Of a stretch of 64,000 nt of DNA, positions 45,128 through 56,377 are shown piece by piece. The position numbers and the translations under genes are program-made. Where the stretch lies: NCBI GenBank assembly GCA_003665825.1, contig QPFY01000011.1, forward strand, positions 868,001-932,000, written 5' to 3'. The DNA comes from Microbotryum silenes-acaulis (taxonomy: Eukaryota > Basidiomycota > Microbotryomycetes > Microbotryales > Microbotryaceae). How positions within the stretch are numbered: the stretch's first letter is position 1; each line of letters opens with the position of its first letter. A model generated the notes under the pieces. That model had not been told where the DNA came from. It made no database searches and was given only the letters and a program-made list of their open reading frames with translations.

Positions 45128-45338
45128 GAGTACGGTTCGGGTTCAGACTAAATAGACAAGGTAAAGGACATTGCAATGCAACCGGGTTTCGAATCAGACT
45201 CACAGATTTTACAAAAGACAAACTTCCAGACGTTCGAACTCAACAAGCAAGACGAAAACCAAACACAAGAGCAAACTGATCACCATCGCAGCACTGAAAA
45301 CTCGTCGCCACTCCAGACATCGATACCCCGCTGCGGCC

Positions 45339-48300
45339 TCAAGGTAGCTGAGTCCAATTCAAAGGCCAGCCCGGATCCGGTACGCCGACCATCCATTCTC
45401 CTGCTGGACCACCGAACCAATCCGCATTCGCATTCGTCGACGACGTCGGCGTCATCCCTTCGCCCGCTGCACCCCCCGTCCCGTTCCACTCGGGCCAAAT
45501 CACGTCCTTCTCCCCTGGTAATAAGGCCCCTGCACCTGGAGGGGGCTTGGAAAAGGACGTCATCGAGGCTGAGAGGGCTTGTTGTTGCGCTGTGAGATTC
45601 GAAGGGGATGGTGATGGGAGGGATGTGGGAAGTGGCGGAGGAGGCATCGAGAATTCGGTATCCGGTCGAGCGAAGGTGACCCCGGGTAACGTCGGAGGGT
45701 AATGGCCCGAATTGTAAATCGATGTCCGGAGTTGGATCGGTCCCGAGGTTTGGGGTGACTCGGGTTTAGGGAAGCGGAGGTTGTGGAAGTTCGAGCCCGG
45801 GCTCTCGTCGAACGCTGTAGGGTTGTTGACGTCGGCCGAAGGGGAAGGAGCGTAGACAGAGGCAATGTATTGATCCTTAGCGATGCTGTAGGTTTGATCG
45901 TGTATAAGATCAGTGTGTGTTTCCTTGTGTGGCTCTCCCTGTCATCTTCGTCGAAAACATACCGAAGCAAATTCGTGAACCGAATTCCTCCAGCGCACTG
46001 CGACTGCCGTTCAATGAGGTCATTCACATCCTTGACGATCTCCTCGGGACTGATTGACGCTTCGGGATAGACCTTGGCCAACTTGAGCAACAACATCGCC
46101 GCGAACGAGAGGTCGACCCTCATCAAGTAACCCGAGTACTTGAGCGAGGCCGCGTACGCCGGCGAGTGCAACACGGTGCGGATCATGGTCCGCGCGGAGA
46201 TGAGCGCTTGATGACCGACGTCGATCAGTTCGGGCGAGCCGTTTGGGCTCAGGAGGCGTTGGCCTAAAATGTTGGCGGGCAGGAAAAAGTAGGCTTCTTG
46301 CAGATGGCGCATGTGCGATCGCCGCCGCCAGGATAGGGGTGAGGGCTCATGCACGGCTATGCAACCGAGGAGTTCACAAGTTAGTGATGTGCGTCGATGC
46401 ATAGGAATTTGATGCATGCTTACCTAGCAGTGTATCATAATCGGCATGCCATCTCGTCAAAGCCTCCCGGGTTTTTCTGATGTACGCCAAGTGTTTGAAG
46501 ACGTCTTGTTCACGCGCGAGCGTTCGACCCGTTTCCATGATGCCGCGTTCGATGAAAGTAAGTTTCAGATTGGCCACAGTTCGAAGGTCTGCGCAGGAAC
46601 AAACCCATTTTCTCAGTTGAGGACATTGCTTGTCGCTCCGAGCGTCCCCACGTACCGTTCTTTATGGAGAAGGGCATTTGCAACAATCGATCGGCATTGC
46701 CGCGGAGTACATCAACGTCTTGCTGACGAAGTATGATCATACGATCCGTACATCGACTATGTCTGAATGAGAAAGTACGCAGATCGTGAGGACCCAATTC
46801 CCCGCAGCCCACTTTTCTCCCTCGAGCGCCTCGGATCAACTTACTTGAACTCCAGGAACACGCAATACAGCCATGTCCTCAACTGCACCGTCAACTGCCT
46901 CGCTCGCTCGTCCTTGAGATCCCACCCTCGCGCGTCGATTTGAGCAAATGTCGTATCCAACCGTGCGGACAGGGCCAGGCGCAACGCGAACCCGGAAAGG
47001 ATGTACGGTTCATCGTGCCAACAGGCCATGATGAGTAACGCCTGGATGCATTCGACCGGCGGGGACGGGTCAAAGATGAAACCCCTGACCGTCTCTCGCA
47101 CGTGTTCGGCAACTTGCAACAGTTGCTTCGAGGCGGCCGCGTTTCCTTCCTGTGCGCGCAATCCCGTGTATATGATGACGTCGAAGAGGAAATGGTGCTG
47201 GCGCAGGGTGAAGAAGGTGTCGTGGTCCGGGTCGAGGATCGCACAAAACGGATGCAGCTCCTTATGATGAAAAAGAACTAAGGCCCTGGCCTCTCGATCA
47301 CTGACATAACCCTTGGCGACAACGTCGTGCTGCAGTGCCGAGGCTTCGCTCGTGATCCCACCGATGTCCGAATGTCGACTGCGCTTCTTGGGTCGGTGCG
47401 ATCCCCCTTCCTCGCCATCGGGGCCCGGGTTGCTCTGGTTCCCTTGACCTTCGCTCTGACCTTCCGTCTGCCCTTCCTTGCCCGTTCCTCCTTCCTCGCC
47501 CGAGTTCAATTGATCGGCCGCATCGGCGAGGGCCTGGATCGGGGCGTGCAACCGAGAGGCGAAGCGATCGATATTTTGGTTTGGCTGAGGGTCGACCGCG
47601 ACGGACGCGAGGGCCTCGAGCCGACTCGAAGCGCTCGGATTCGGACTCGCGGTCATTGCTTTGGGGCTGGGGTCGCTATGCAGACTCGGTGCGTTCGGCG
47701 GTATGGAGGCTAGACCGTGGTGGGAGAAAGTTGGAAGGGTGGGGGCCGAGTGGGAAGGGGCGTGCAGATGGGACAGCGCCAATGCCGGAGGTGTCTGGGC
47801 TGGGTGAGTTGACGGACTGTTGCCACTTTTAAGCCATATCAAGATCTCGGATAACGTGCCTGCGCGATAGAACCCCAAAACATCATGAGGACCTCTCGCT
47901 TCCGAAATTGAGCCTCGAGATTAGTACCGACGGGAGATGCCGACGTACTCGAGACCTGGCCGACGCTTTGGACGAGAGTATCCATCCTTCTCTCTTGTGT
48001 CGATACGGTTGCTTCAATCGCCGACAGTCGGTTCAGTCCACTGTTGTCGACCGAGGTGAGTCCGGATCAGCACCTGCATTGGCGAGGAGACACTGGGTGC
48101 GCTGAGAACGGATCCCTGGGTGATCATCTCGCCCGACTCCGGACGGGGATGTGTCGACCCACCCCGAGTCGAGTCGGATCCGCAACCAAGACGACTCCCT
48201 ATCTTTGATCATTTGCTCCTAGAAGACTCACGCATCGTCGACGATCGAGCTCGCCGGTCGATCAAAGGTGCAGACCAGGCCCGACGCCTCGCAGCGCTTA

Positions 48301-48565
48301 CAGCCATTCTTGTCCGTTTCGGAGGGGTGGCACGTCTTTTTCAGCCGACGACACGTCACGCCTGGGATTAAATGAGGCATCAATCGATCAGTACCTCGTC
48401 CCTGGCCACAGTCAAACTCGCCATAGCTCGTGCTCCGCTACTGTCCGACGACCGAGCGCGGATCCGGGCATAGCGACGGGGAGACTCACACGCTCGTGTA
48501 CCACGCTTGGCGGGCTGTCGACACACGCCAGACGAGTGGAACGCCGCTCCTTCGTCCTCGTCCAT
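45339..48565 (-). CDS. Zn2Cys6 fungal transcription factor
   Basis: Eight exons (48565-48490, 48361-48232, 48040-47949, 47859-46845, 46762-46656, 46588-46424, 46356-45963, 45885-45339) keep phase and give 841 residues. The binuclear zinc cluster is CVTCRRLKKTCHPSETDKNGCKRCEASGLVC (Cys positions 2-6-x-2-x pattern visible), formed across the first intron. It is followed by a short coiled coil (LSAIEATVSTQERRMDTLV), a Pro/Ser/Gln-rich linker and a fungal-specific middle domain (FHHKELHPFCAILDP, ALLIMACWHDEPYILSGFALRLALSARLD). The C-terminal about 180 residues are Pro/Ser-rich with Trp repeats, a plausible activation domain. Targets cannot be inferred. Glyoxalase I lies just upstream in the same direction. 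Confidence 0.85.
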
Positions 48566-49064
48566 CGTGTCCGAGCTCGACCTCTAGGTACGAGGGGCAG
48601 GAGATCGAATCTGGTGGCGAGCCCCGGTGACGGTGAAAGCCTCAGTCGAGCGGCGTCGCAAGTCCGACAGAGTCCGACCGCCACTTTGGAACTTACGTGG
48701 GGCACGCGCCTATTTAGTACGCCCTCCTGGAACAACGAGCCAAGCAAAGCGGCCAAAGCGGTCCGCTCATCCGCTCGCCGCCATTCCAAGGCTCTGGCTG
48801 GCGAGGGGCCTACCAGCTATTTAAGCGTATGCCAGGTCGCCGTCTGACGGAAATCACGGCCTGGAACATCATAGGTGGCTAGCGAGTATTCCATTTCACA
48901 TGGCAGCTTCCAGTTCCACTGTACCGGGCAACACGTTTTTTCCCACGGGAACCCTTGCTCCTCTTTCACCTTTGAAAATCTTCACTCCGTCGGACCAGAC
49001 CATCTCAAAGCGCGACCTTGTGCTTTCCACCTGGCACAGTGCCGTGGCCCGTCTTCTCCTGGCT
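48566..49064. other. Upstream region of the Zn2Cys6 regulator
   Basis: No gene recognised. It contains TATTTAAG-like AT-rich words near 48820 and 48710 that could be core promoter elements of the minus-strand regulator. Confidence 0.35.
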
Positions 49065-50244
49065 TCAAAGCTGGATGTTGTGCGAGATGAGCTCGATCCA
49101 GTACCCATCCGGGTCGAGAATGAAGGCGATGTTCTTCATCTTGCCGTCCTCGGGGCGCTTCTTGAAGGGTACGCCGAGCTCAGTCAAACGCGCCACTTCG
49201 TCCTCGAGCGAGTCGGCGGTGTAGCAGATGTGGCCAAAGCCGCGTCCGGGGTCAGAGTTGCCGTTCGCGTAGCCCTTGAACTCGGAGTCACTACGTATGA
49301 GAAGGTCTCAACGTCAGAACGCTCGCGAGCCATCTGGAAGTGGGGCCCAAAAACTCACGATTCGGTTCTGGCCAGACAGAATGTACCCGCGGTGGTTGAC
49401 GCAAGGTCAGCTTCATCTTCTTTCTGCGCAATAAACTCGACAAAGTGGTAAACTCTCACCCCCAGTTGTGACACAACTCGAGGATACCTTCGCGGCCAAA
49501 CTTGCTCTTGGACTTTTCCTCCTTGCTCATCTTGGAGTAATCGACGCCTTCCTGAGGGAACGCGAGGAACTAGAGTGTGTAGGAAGAGAAAATACACAAG
49601 TTAGACTGCCTTCCCAAAGCTTTGGGTGGCATGAGATGCGATGGGGCCCCTCACGTAGTTGGTAAAGTCTCCGCCCGGGTGCTCGGCGAGCAACTCCATG
49701 CCCAAGATTTCGGTGTAGAACTTGAGCGAGACCTGAGGGAGACAACGTTCTACATCAACCCAAACAATTTTGCAGGGTGCTGGTGCAATAGGGCTTGACC
49801 ACTCACCTTGGGGTCGCGGACTGAGGTCGAGGAAGGTCATATCAAGCGGATCGTCGCGTGGGAGTGGGTGAGCTACACCGTCAAGTCTACTTCATTCTCG
49901 TCATTTTTGGCTTACTGCGGAACATGGTGTGATCTTTAACAGAGCAAAAATGTAGGGGTAGGTCAGCGATGCAGCACCTCGCGGGCTGAAGATGTGGGTC
50001 TCGTGCTGCCGCTGCCGCTGCCGCTCTGCAGGATGACGTTCTAGTTCGATGCCCCACATCCGATCGCCAACCCTCTCCCCGGCCCCTGAACCGGAAAGAC
50101 GCAGGTAGAAATAGCAAGACACCACACTCCCTCAGGCAACTTACTGAGTCGACGGGTAGGCATTTCGGAAGAGGCTGTTGTGTGGAAGGACCGGGCGACT
50201 TGACGTGTAGGAGCTGCGAGCGAGTGGAGCAACAATCGAAGCAT
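49065..50244 (-). CDS. GLO1: Lactoylglutathione lyase (glyoxalase I)
   Basis: Metal-dependent enzyme that isomerises the methylglyoxal-glutathione hemithioacetal. Seven exons (50244-50145, 49932-49915, 49820-49807, 49732-49655, 49569-49460, 49367-49359, 49290-49065) keep phase and give 184 residues. Family motifs are NHTMFRIRDPKVSLKFYTEILGM, ILELCHNWGTE, FKGYANGNSDPGRGFGHICY, ELGVPFKKRPEDGKMKNIAF and DPDGYWIELI with metal-binding His/Glu. Exons 2, 3 and 6 are 18, 14 and 9 nt. The first 27 residues (MLRLLLHSLAAPTRQVARSF...) look like a mitochondrial presequence. A second Met (MPTRRL) would give a cytosolic form. Confidence 0.9.
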
Positions 50245-50648
50245 TCGGCAGGAAGGCAACGAGCTGACCTCGCGCGCCCGGCTATTTAAGCTCTCTAAGA
50301 AACCGCAAGTCGAGTTTAAAAATCCCGACTCCCAGCCGACTCGCGCCCGACTCGGAGGCAACTCCCTGCCGACTAGAGCCGACCCGACTGCCTCGACTCG
50401 CGCCCGACTGGCCGTTCCCTAGAGATTTAAGGCCGACGAATTCCCGACCTCAGTGCGTCACAAATGATCAGGTATACACCTGCAAAGTTTGCAATCACAG
50501 AAAAATCAACGGGACCCTATTAAGAAGTACTACAGTTATATCGTAGATCTCCGTCCAAACTGTCCATGTGATGCAATGTACAGTGATGCAAAAACAAATG
50601 TCCGTTTACTGCGCTGCGAGAGGTAGATTAATCGTGATGGACAGGGTC
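50245..50648. promoter_or_regulatory. GLO1 upstream region with a CGACT cluster
   Basis: Contains a TATTTAAG word at about 50283-50290 and, further upstream of GLO1, seven or more copies of CGACT (mostly CCGACT) within about 90 nt (50324-50410). The density suggests a binding-site array or a local tandem duplication. The factor is unknown. Confidence 0.4.
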
Positions 50649-53600
50649 CTAGTCACTGAATTGGAAGGCGGCACTGAGGAACGAGTCGTAGCTTGACTCG
50701 AGCCCAGGATCGGCGTTCAGTCGTAGGGCCCTGTGAAGGATGTAGTCGTTTATATCAGCATGGGGGCTGGTGGGATTGCTGAGATTGCAACTCACCGGAG
50801 TAAAATTCGGGCCGGTTGACCCGTGGCGAGCTGCTTCGGCAGGCTGCCAGCCCCTAACGAATCAAGAGTGGCCGGCGGGATCCCACCATTGAAGCTGATT
50901 TGCCGGTCATTGGTTGGCAAATGGTCACGATCGAGGAGGGAGGTCGTGTATATCCGACCCAGAGTGGAGGTCGCGTCGAAAGGTCGTCTATCCTGAGTGG
51001 GTTGCTGAGAGGAGCCTGAAAGCCTGGTCGGGGACGCTGGTAGTCGTCGTCCGGGAATGGTCGGATGTTGAGTCGTGTTGGCAGAAACGAGATCAACATA
51101 AAGCGCCCGAGTTGGCACTGAGGAGTAGAAGGTTTGTTGGGGTCATCTGAAAGGACTGGAAACACAGGAGCCTAGACTCACGAAGCAGTCGATAGACGAT
51201 CGTCAGCCCATCCGATCGCTTGCAAGTCGTGACATTCGATCCTTGGCCCCGCCCCAACACAAGAGCAGTCGACGAAGGATATCCTATAGACACGAAGGGG
51301 TACCTCAAACCCTCCGAGCCATATCGCGAAGAGCTGGCCAAGCTAGTGCTGAGCACGGGTGCGTTGGCCAACTTAGCCGCGAGACCGAAATAAGGGACTT
51401 GGAAACGTTGCTGAGAGGAGTCGTCACCTTGGATCGAGATCGTTCCGCTATAGAAGGGAAAATGGTTGCTGTAGAGCGAGCTAGAGGTGATGGTGACTTG
51501 GAAAGATGCGGACCCGGCAGCAGGCACGGTGAGCTTCGTCGGGCTGAAAGAGACTCGCGCCGACTTGACCAAGCATGGAGGCGACGAAGGAATCAAGCTG
51601 TCGGAACTGACGCTCTGTGGATCATCAGAAGTGTGTTCGGTGCAGTTGCTCTCCTCCTCAAAGTGTAGGAAAGCTGAATAATTACTTCATTGAAGAGTGC
51701 CAAAGTTTCTGCCGGTAGGTTCTTGAAGACGTACGTCACCGCCCGCAAATTGTGATTGGTGAGCTTGATCGATCTCGTCCATTCATGGCTGGAGGAGTCG
51801 TTCATCGCCAGAAAGTAAGGCTCGACCAGCGTTTTTGCATCGAATACGTGTGGTGCCGAGACAAGACCGCCTCCTTGGACGAGCACCGAAGCTGGTCGAC
51901 CATCGCCCTTCTTGCTGCCACCGATCACGGACTTGGCGGTCGTCGCGAGCAGCGCTCTGAGCTGGTCCGAACTGAGCCCCTTTTTCGACGGGGAGGAGAG
52001 CAAGAGCGCCATTACACCGGCGACGAAAGGGGTACTCATGCTTGTTCCCGAGATAATACCGATCGACCCCATGCTCACGGGGAAGGTGGAAAGGATCGAT
52101 CCACCAGGAGCGACGATATGGGTTCCGGGACTGGCGAGCGAATTTGAAGGGCCGTGGGACGAGTAGGCCGAGATGAGGCCCCCTGTGCTAGGGTTTGGAA
52201 GTGGCGCGAGCGGCATGCGCGTTCGGAAGTTGACACGAAGACTCGGATCGGACTTGTAGTACGAGAGCAAGCGTAAACCATCCTCCTTGGACATGCCAAG
52301 AAAATACGTCCCTTGGTCAATTCCAGGAACGTAGAACGATGCGGCTGCCGTGGGGCTGTTTGCAATGTCGTGGACGATGACGTAGCGGGCGTTGCGAGCA
52401 GTTAGATGAATTTGTAGCGATGTCAAATCACATTGCGGTGTCAACTGCACGACGGTGATTTTTTGGGATAGATCTTGAATGCTCGCGGGAAGAGAGGAGC
52501 ACGCGGGATTGTTCAGGTCAAGCTTTTCACTCTGGCTCACGAAGTAGAGCGGCATCGAGTCGTTGAGCATGATCGGCAATACAGAGAGGTACCCTACCGG
52601 TTTGAGGCTCAAGTCGTCGAAGCTGAGGGGGAAGACGCGGGCGAACGCAGTGACATCGACCGATCCCACCGAGAGAACGCTCGAGACGATCGCGGGATCT
52701 TGTGCCGAGAACAAGCCGGCGGCCCCACTATTGCCGCTCGAAGCGACAAAGATGATCCCTTTGGCAGAGAGACCGTTCATCACCGTCCTTGGAGGGTAGT
52801 CATCTCCCCAGTCCGAGTTGCCGGCCTCAAAACTCATACTACCAGTTGAATCACGTCAGCGTTTGCTCAGACGCGAAACTACCCCAGCTGCAGGTGAAGA
52901 CTCACGAAATGACCTGGCACCCGTCTGCTTCAGCCCGTAGCATAGCCTGAACGAGAGTATCGTCTTGTCCGCCCTGTTGGCGGCAAGCGAAGATTCTGAT
53001 GGCATGTGGATGGCGCTTCAGATCTGAACGACTATCGCTCTGAACGACTATCGCCTCGAGCGCGGAAAGGCTCATGCTCACCGGTACAGGCCAAGCGTAG
53101 CTTCGGGCGCGACACCGAGGAAGCCGTACGGATTCTCGTTGGCTCCCATGATGCCTAAGATATGTGTCGCGTGTTTGTCGCATTCGGTGTATGGGTCATT
53201 GCTAGGGCTTTGGCCGTCATCACCGACAAAGTCATAGCCGGTCGTCAGCTTGTAGCCGGGACCAAAACCCCCTCCGAGGATCGGGTTCTTGTAGTCGGCC
53301 CCTGTACGACGAATGCCGATCAGCTCTCTACGGAATTCTTCTGGAATACGAGGTAAAGTGTGAATTGTGCGCTCACCAGTATCGATCACGCAGACATGGG
53401 CCCCTGAAGCACGAACGGGGCGAACGATCAAAATCTGTAACGTATCCCGCGGATCAAAGCCCAACGGACCACTCACCTTTACCCTTTACCCCTCGTCTAT
53501 GCAAGTTATCAACACCACTCATGGCATGAGGAGCAAATACAGCTGTGCTTTGATTTGCGGACCCAACGTCCAGCTTATTCAAGCGTTCGATTGAATTCTG

Positions 53601-54362
53601 ACGTTTCAGCAGAGTCTTCAGCGGTGCAGGCATCGAGTGCTCGGGATGAGGTATCTTCCCAACAGGGATGACATGCTACATCCCACAAAACGAAGACAGA
53701 ATATCAATGCTTTATACGAGTCCAAAAGCTTGCGAAAGGATGCTGACCTTGACCCCTCGAGTAGCTCCTAACTCCTCGGCCGTAACATTGCCTTTGATGA
53801 CGACGCTCAATCCTTGGAACCACTCTGAGCGAAGTTGGTGAACGACCTCTACGCCTGTGGGCATCTTGGAAATGATGCGGTCCAACGAGGCGGTGAACGT
53901 CGACTGGTTTCATCATATGCATCAACCAAGAGAGGAGTCAGTCTCACGCCCCCGCTTTTTCCCTTTTTCTTTCCTTCCCGTGTCCGGTGACCTAACGAAA
54001 ACAGCGCGCCCGGGCCGGTCTGAAAGACACCGAAAGGGGCTACCGGCTGTCACGCTCCATGAACGAGTCACTCCCCAGAGACGTTTGGGAAGTTGAGTGA
54101 AAGGCCGAGCAAGTGCCCGAACACTGACCAATTGAACGTCAAAAGGCGAGTTCGAGGATACACGTTCTGCTTGTGGTGGAGGGTGTGCGACGATAAAGTA
54201 TCGATTAGGTGTTGCTCCCGATCCATGGGCAGCGTCGGATTCTTGAGACGAGTGCGCGGTGACAGCGGCAACGGCGCGTGCGAGACCGAAAGCCCGGGCC
54301 TGCGAGCAGAAATGCGCTAGACTGGCCAGGAGGATGACGACAGTCGGCACAAAAGATCGCAT
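50649..54362 (-). CDS. Secreted subtilisin-like serine protease (S8)
   Basis: Ten exons (54362-54129, 53903-53748, 53675-53477, 53403-53377, 53301-53082, 52995-52906, 52838-51686, 51614-51182, 51117-50796, 50730-50649) keep phase and give 971 residues. There is a signal peptide (MRSFVPTVVILLASLAHFC) and an I9-like prodomain (LRSEWFQGLSVVIKGNVTAEEL). The catalytic Asp is in HVCVIDTGADY, the His in CDKHATHILGIMGAN (usual HGTHVAG) and the Ser in ISGTSMSTPFVAGVMALL. A PA-like insertion (ARYVIVHDIANSP) lies between His and Ser, followed by an Fn3-like C-terminal region. The layout matches large minor-extracellular-protease-type subtilases of basidiomycetes. Exon 4 is 27 nt. It is likely extracellular. 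Confidence 0.88.
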
Positions 54363-54918
54363 GCGTGCAAGACACGTAGGGTGATGACGAGGGGAAACGA
54401 CAGTGGATGAAGGGGGAAAAGACCTTGCGAAGGGTAGCGTATCGTATCGGAACAGCTGCCTACGGGTCTGACGGGCGTCGGGTAGATCAACATGGAGGTC
54501 AACATGGAGGTCAAGCGAAGTCGCGACGCGTTGCGACGCCTCGCGAAGGTTGCCGACCGGCTCTCGAAGCTCGCTAAATTCTAGTCAAAAGCCTTGGGAC
54601 ACACTAGGCAACGGATGTTCTCAAGAATCAATCAGGTTCCGAAGAGCTCCGAGAGTCAAAAAGCTGACGTGATGCCGAGGGGTAGGTAGATGGATCTTAC
54701 TGCAAATGTCTTTATGCATCGTGGTCGCCGTCAATTTAAGCGGCGAAAGTTTTTCCTGCGAGCGAGCTCGCTATGATCTTCGCCATGCCGTCGATGTAAG
54801 CTCTATTTGTGGCAACATTCTGCGCTCCTTCGCACGATATCCTCGATGCGGCGCGGAAATAGTGGTACAACATTCTTCCCTTTCTCGCTTGTTACAGATC
54901 TTCGCCTCTCCCGGGACT
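54363..54918. other. Intergenic region between the subtilase and a membrane protein gene
   Basis: No gene recognised. It includes the subtilase promoter and a short direct repeat AACATGGAGGTCAA (54490-54515). Confidence 0.35.
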
Positions 54919-56031
54919 TCACCTCCTCTCCCGAGCTCTCGCTATCTTTTCTTCCAAGAGTTGTCGCTCCCTCCTGACGTCATCGTTGCGCCCCGTATCC
55001 GGCGGAAGCTGTTGTAGCTTGACCATCAACAGTCTCTCGTATTCCTCCTGATCCAGTTTTTTGACCGGGCTCCATCGGGCCACAGTCGTTTGGAAGGATG
55101 TCCAGGCCGAACTGAACAGGCGATCGGATCGCGCGGCAAAGGTTTCCGTCTTGGGGTCCCGAGCGGTCGAAGAGTTGGGGTACTGCTCGTAGTAGTCGTT
55201 CTTGTCGGGTGAGGTTTGGGGGACTGAAGCCGATGTCGTTGACGAGGGTGTCGCGGGTGTCGCGGGAACGGCTGGTGATGTTGTAAAGGCTGGGGTCGAT
55301 CGTTGCTCGGACAATACTGAAGCCATCTCCTCGTCGACTAGTCGGGCCCTCTCTCTCAGCTCTGATCTGAGGACCGCCCTGATCCTCAACAATTCGACCT
55401 CGTTGAACACGGACTGGAGAGTCGTACATCCCAAACTCAGCGTGACCCCAGCCCGGACGGAAGCTCGACTCGTAGCCCTCATCACGTAAGAGAAGAAGGA
55501 ACCGGCCGTGAAGCCAGCGAGTAAGGTGGGGAGAAGGTTGTAGAAGTGAGGATTCCACGACGCCGAGGCGTCTGGGTCGAGTGGGTCAGGGTGCAGATGG
55601 TTCACGGTCAAGATTGGGATAATGGCATATTCCCGTAGAGCTGTGGGAGCAAGTAGAGGATGTCCAAATGAGACCGTCGCACGAGTAATGGGGTCCCTTA
55701 TGCGTTCGCGGAACTGACTAAAGAAGGAAAACGAAAACATGCCCGTGTTGATGGCGGTGGTAAATGCGGCTGGTAGAGCGGGCAGATTTCGTACGACACC
55801 TATTGTAGACCCTGTGACTCCTCCCAACAAAGCTGTAGGTCGATCCCGATGCTGCATCAGCTTTCTGAAGATAAAGGTCAATGGGGGTCACTCGCTCAGT
55901 GACTGACCGAAGGTGGTGGTGCCTTTGATAACATTCCACGGAGCTGTGGTTATTGTATATTCCATTAGTGTTTTTGGCGGTGCTGGAGTTGCGGATGAGC
56001 TTGAAGCGACGGCTGGACCCGAGGAAGCCAT
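54919..56031 (-). CDS. Predicted membrane protein of unknown family
   Basis: The long minus frame reading from KLMQHRDRPTALLGG to the stop at 54919 is about 315 residues. It contains Gly/Ala-rich hydrophobic stretches (ALLGGVTGSTIGVV, TAINTGMFSFSFFSQF, LLPTLLAGFTAGSFFSYVM, AGVTLSLGCTTLQSVF). A helical charged part (LRSELRERARLVDEEM), a Pro/Thr/Ser linker and a charged C-terminus (ERQLLEEKIARARERR) follow. The composition suggests a mitochondrial inner-membrane protein, but no named family is recognised. The first exon is not settled: MASSGPAVASSSSATP at 56031 is an attractive start, but its best donor (GTCAGT) is out of phase with the acceptor at 55865-55867. A different upstream frame splices in phase but lacks an ATG. 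Confidence 0.5.
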
Positions 56032-56377
56032 TCGTGAGGACAGCCCCGAATGCGACAGTTGCGAAGTAAAGAGCTAGTTTGGGCGTGTGATGCGCTCTGG
56101 AGGTATTGTAGACGTGATCTCGGCTCAGGTTCGTCCCAAAAGTATAGCTTGAAGCTAGGACAGGCGTGGATGGGAGAAGGAGCGGGCGCGGGTCAAAGTG
56201 AGAGCGCAACAGCTGATCTGACGCGGAGGTTCCGCAAAATCCGGGCCGGGCCGAACCAGACTGCTCCGCAATGGCCGCATGACGAGCACGATGACGAGCG
56301 GAGCGTTCCCCGTGTGGATCGCTCTCTTCCCGTCTTCCCGTCTAATCTCCGCAATCTCAGCTTCAAAACGGAACGTC

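Noticed and set aside
55865..55907. 43-nt intron joining MASSGPAV... to KLMQHRD...
   Set aside because: Donor and acceptor look good but the phases do not match; left unresolved rather than asserted.
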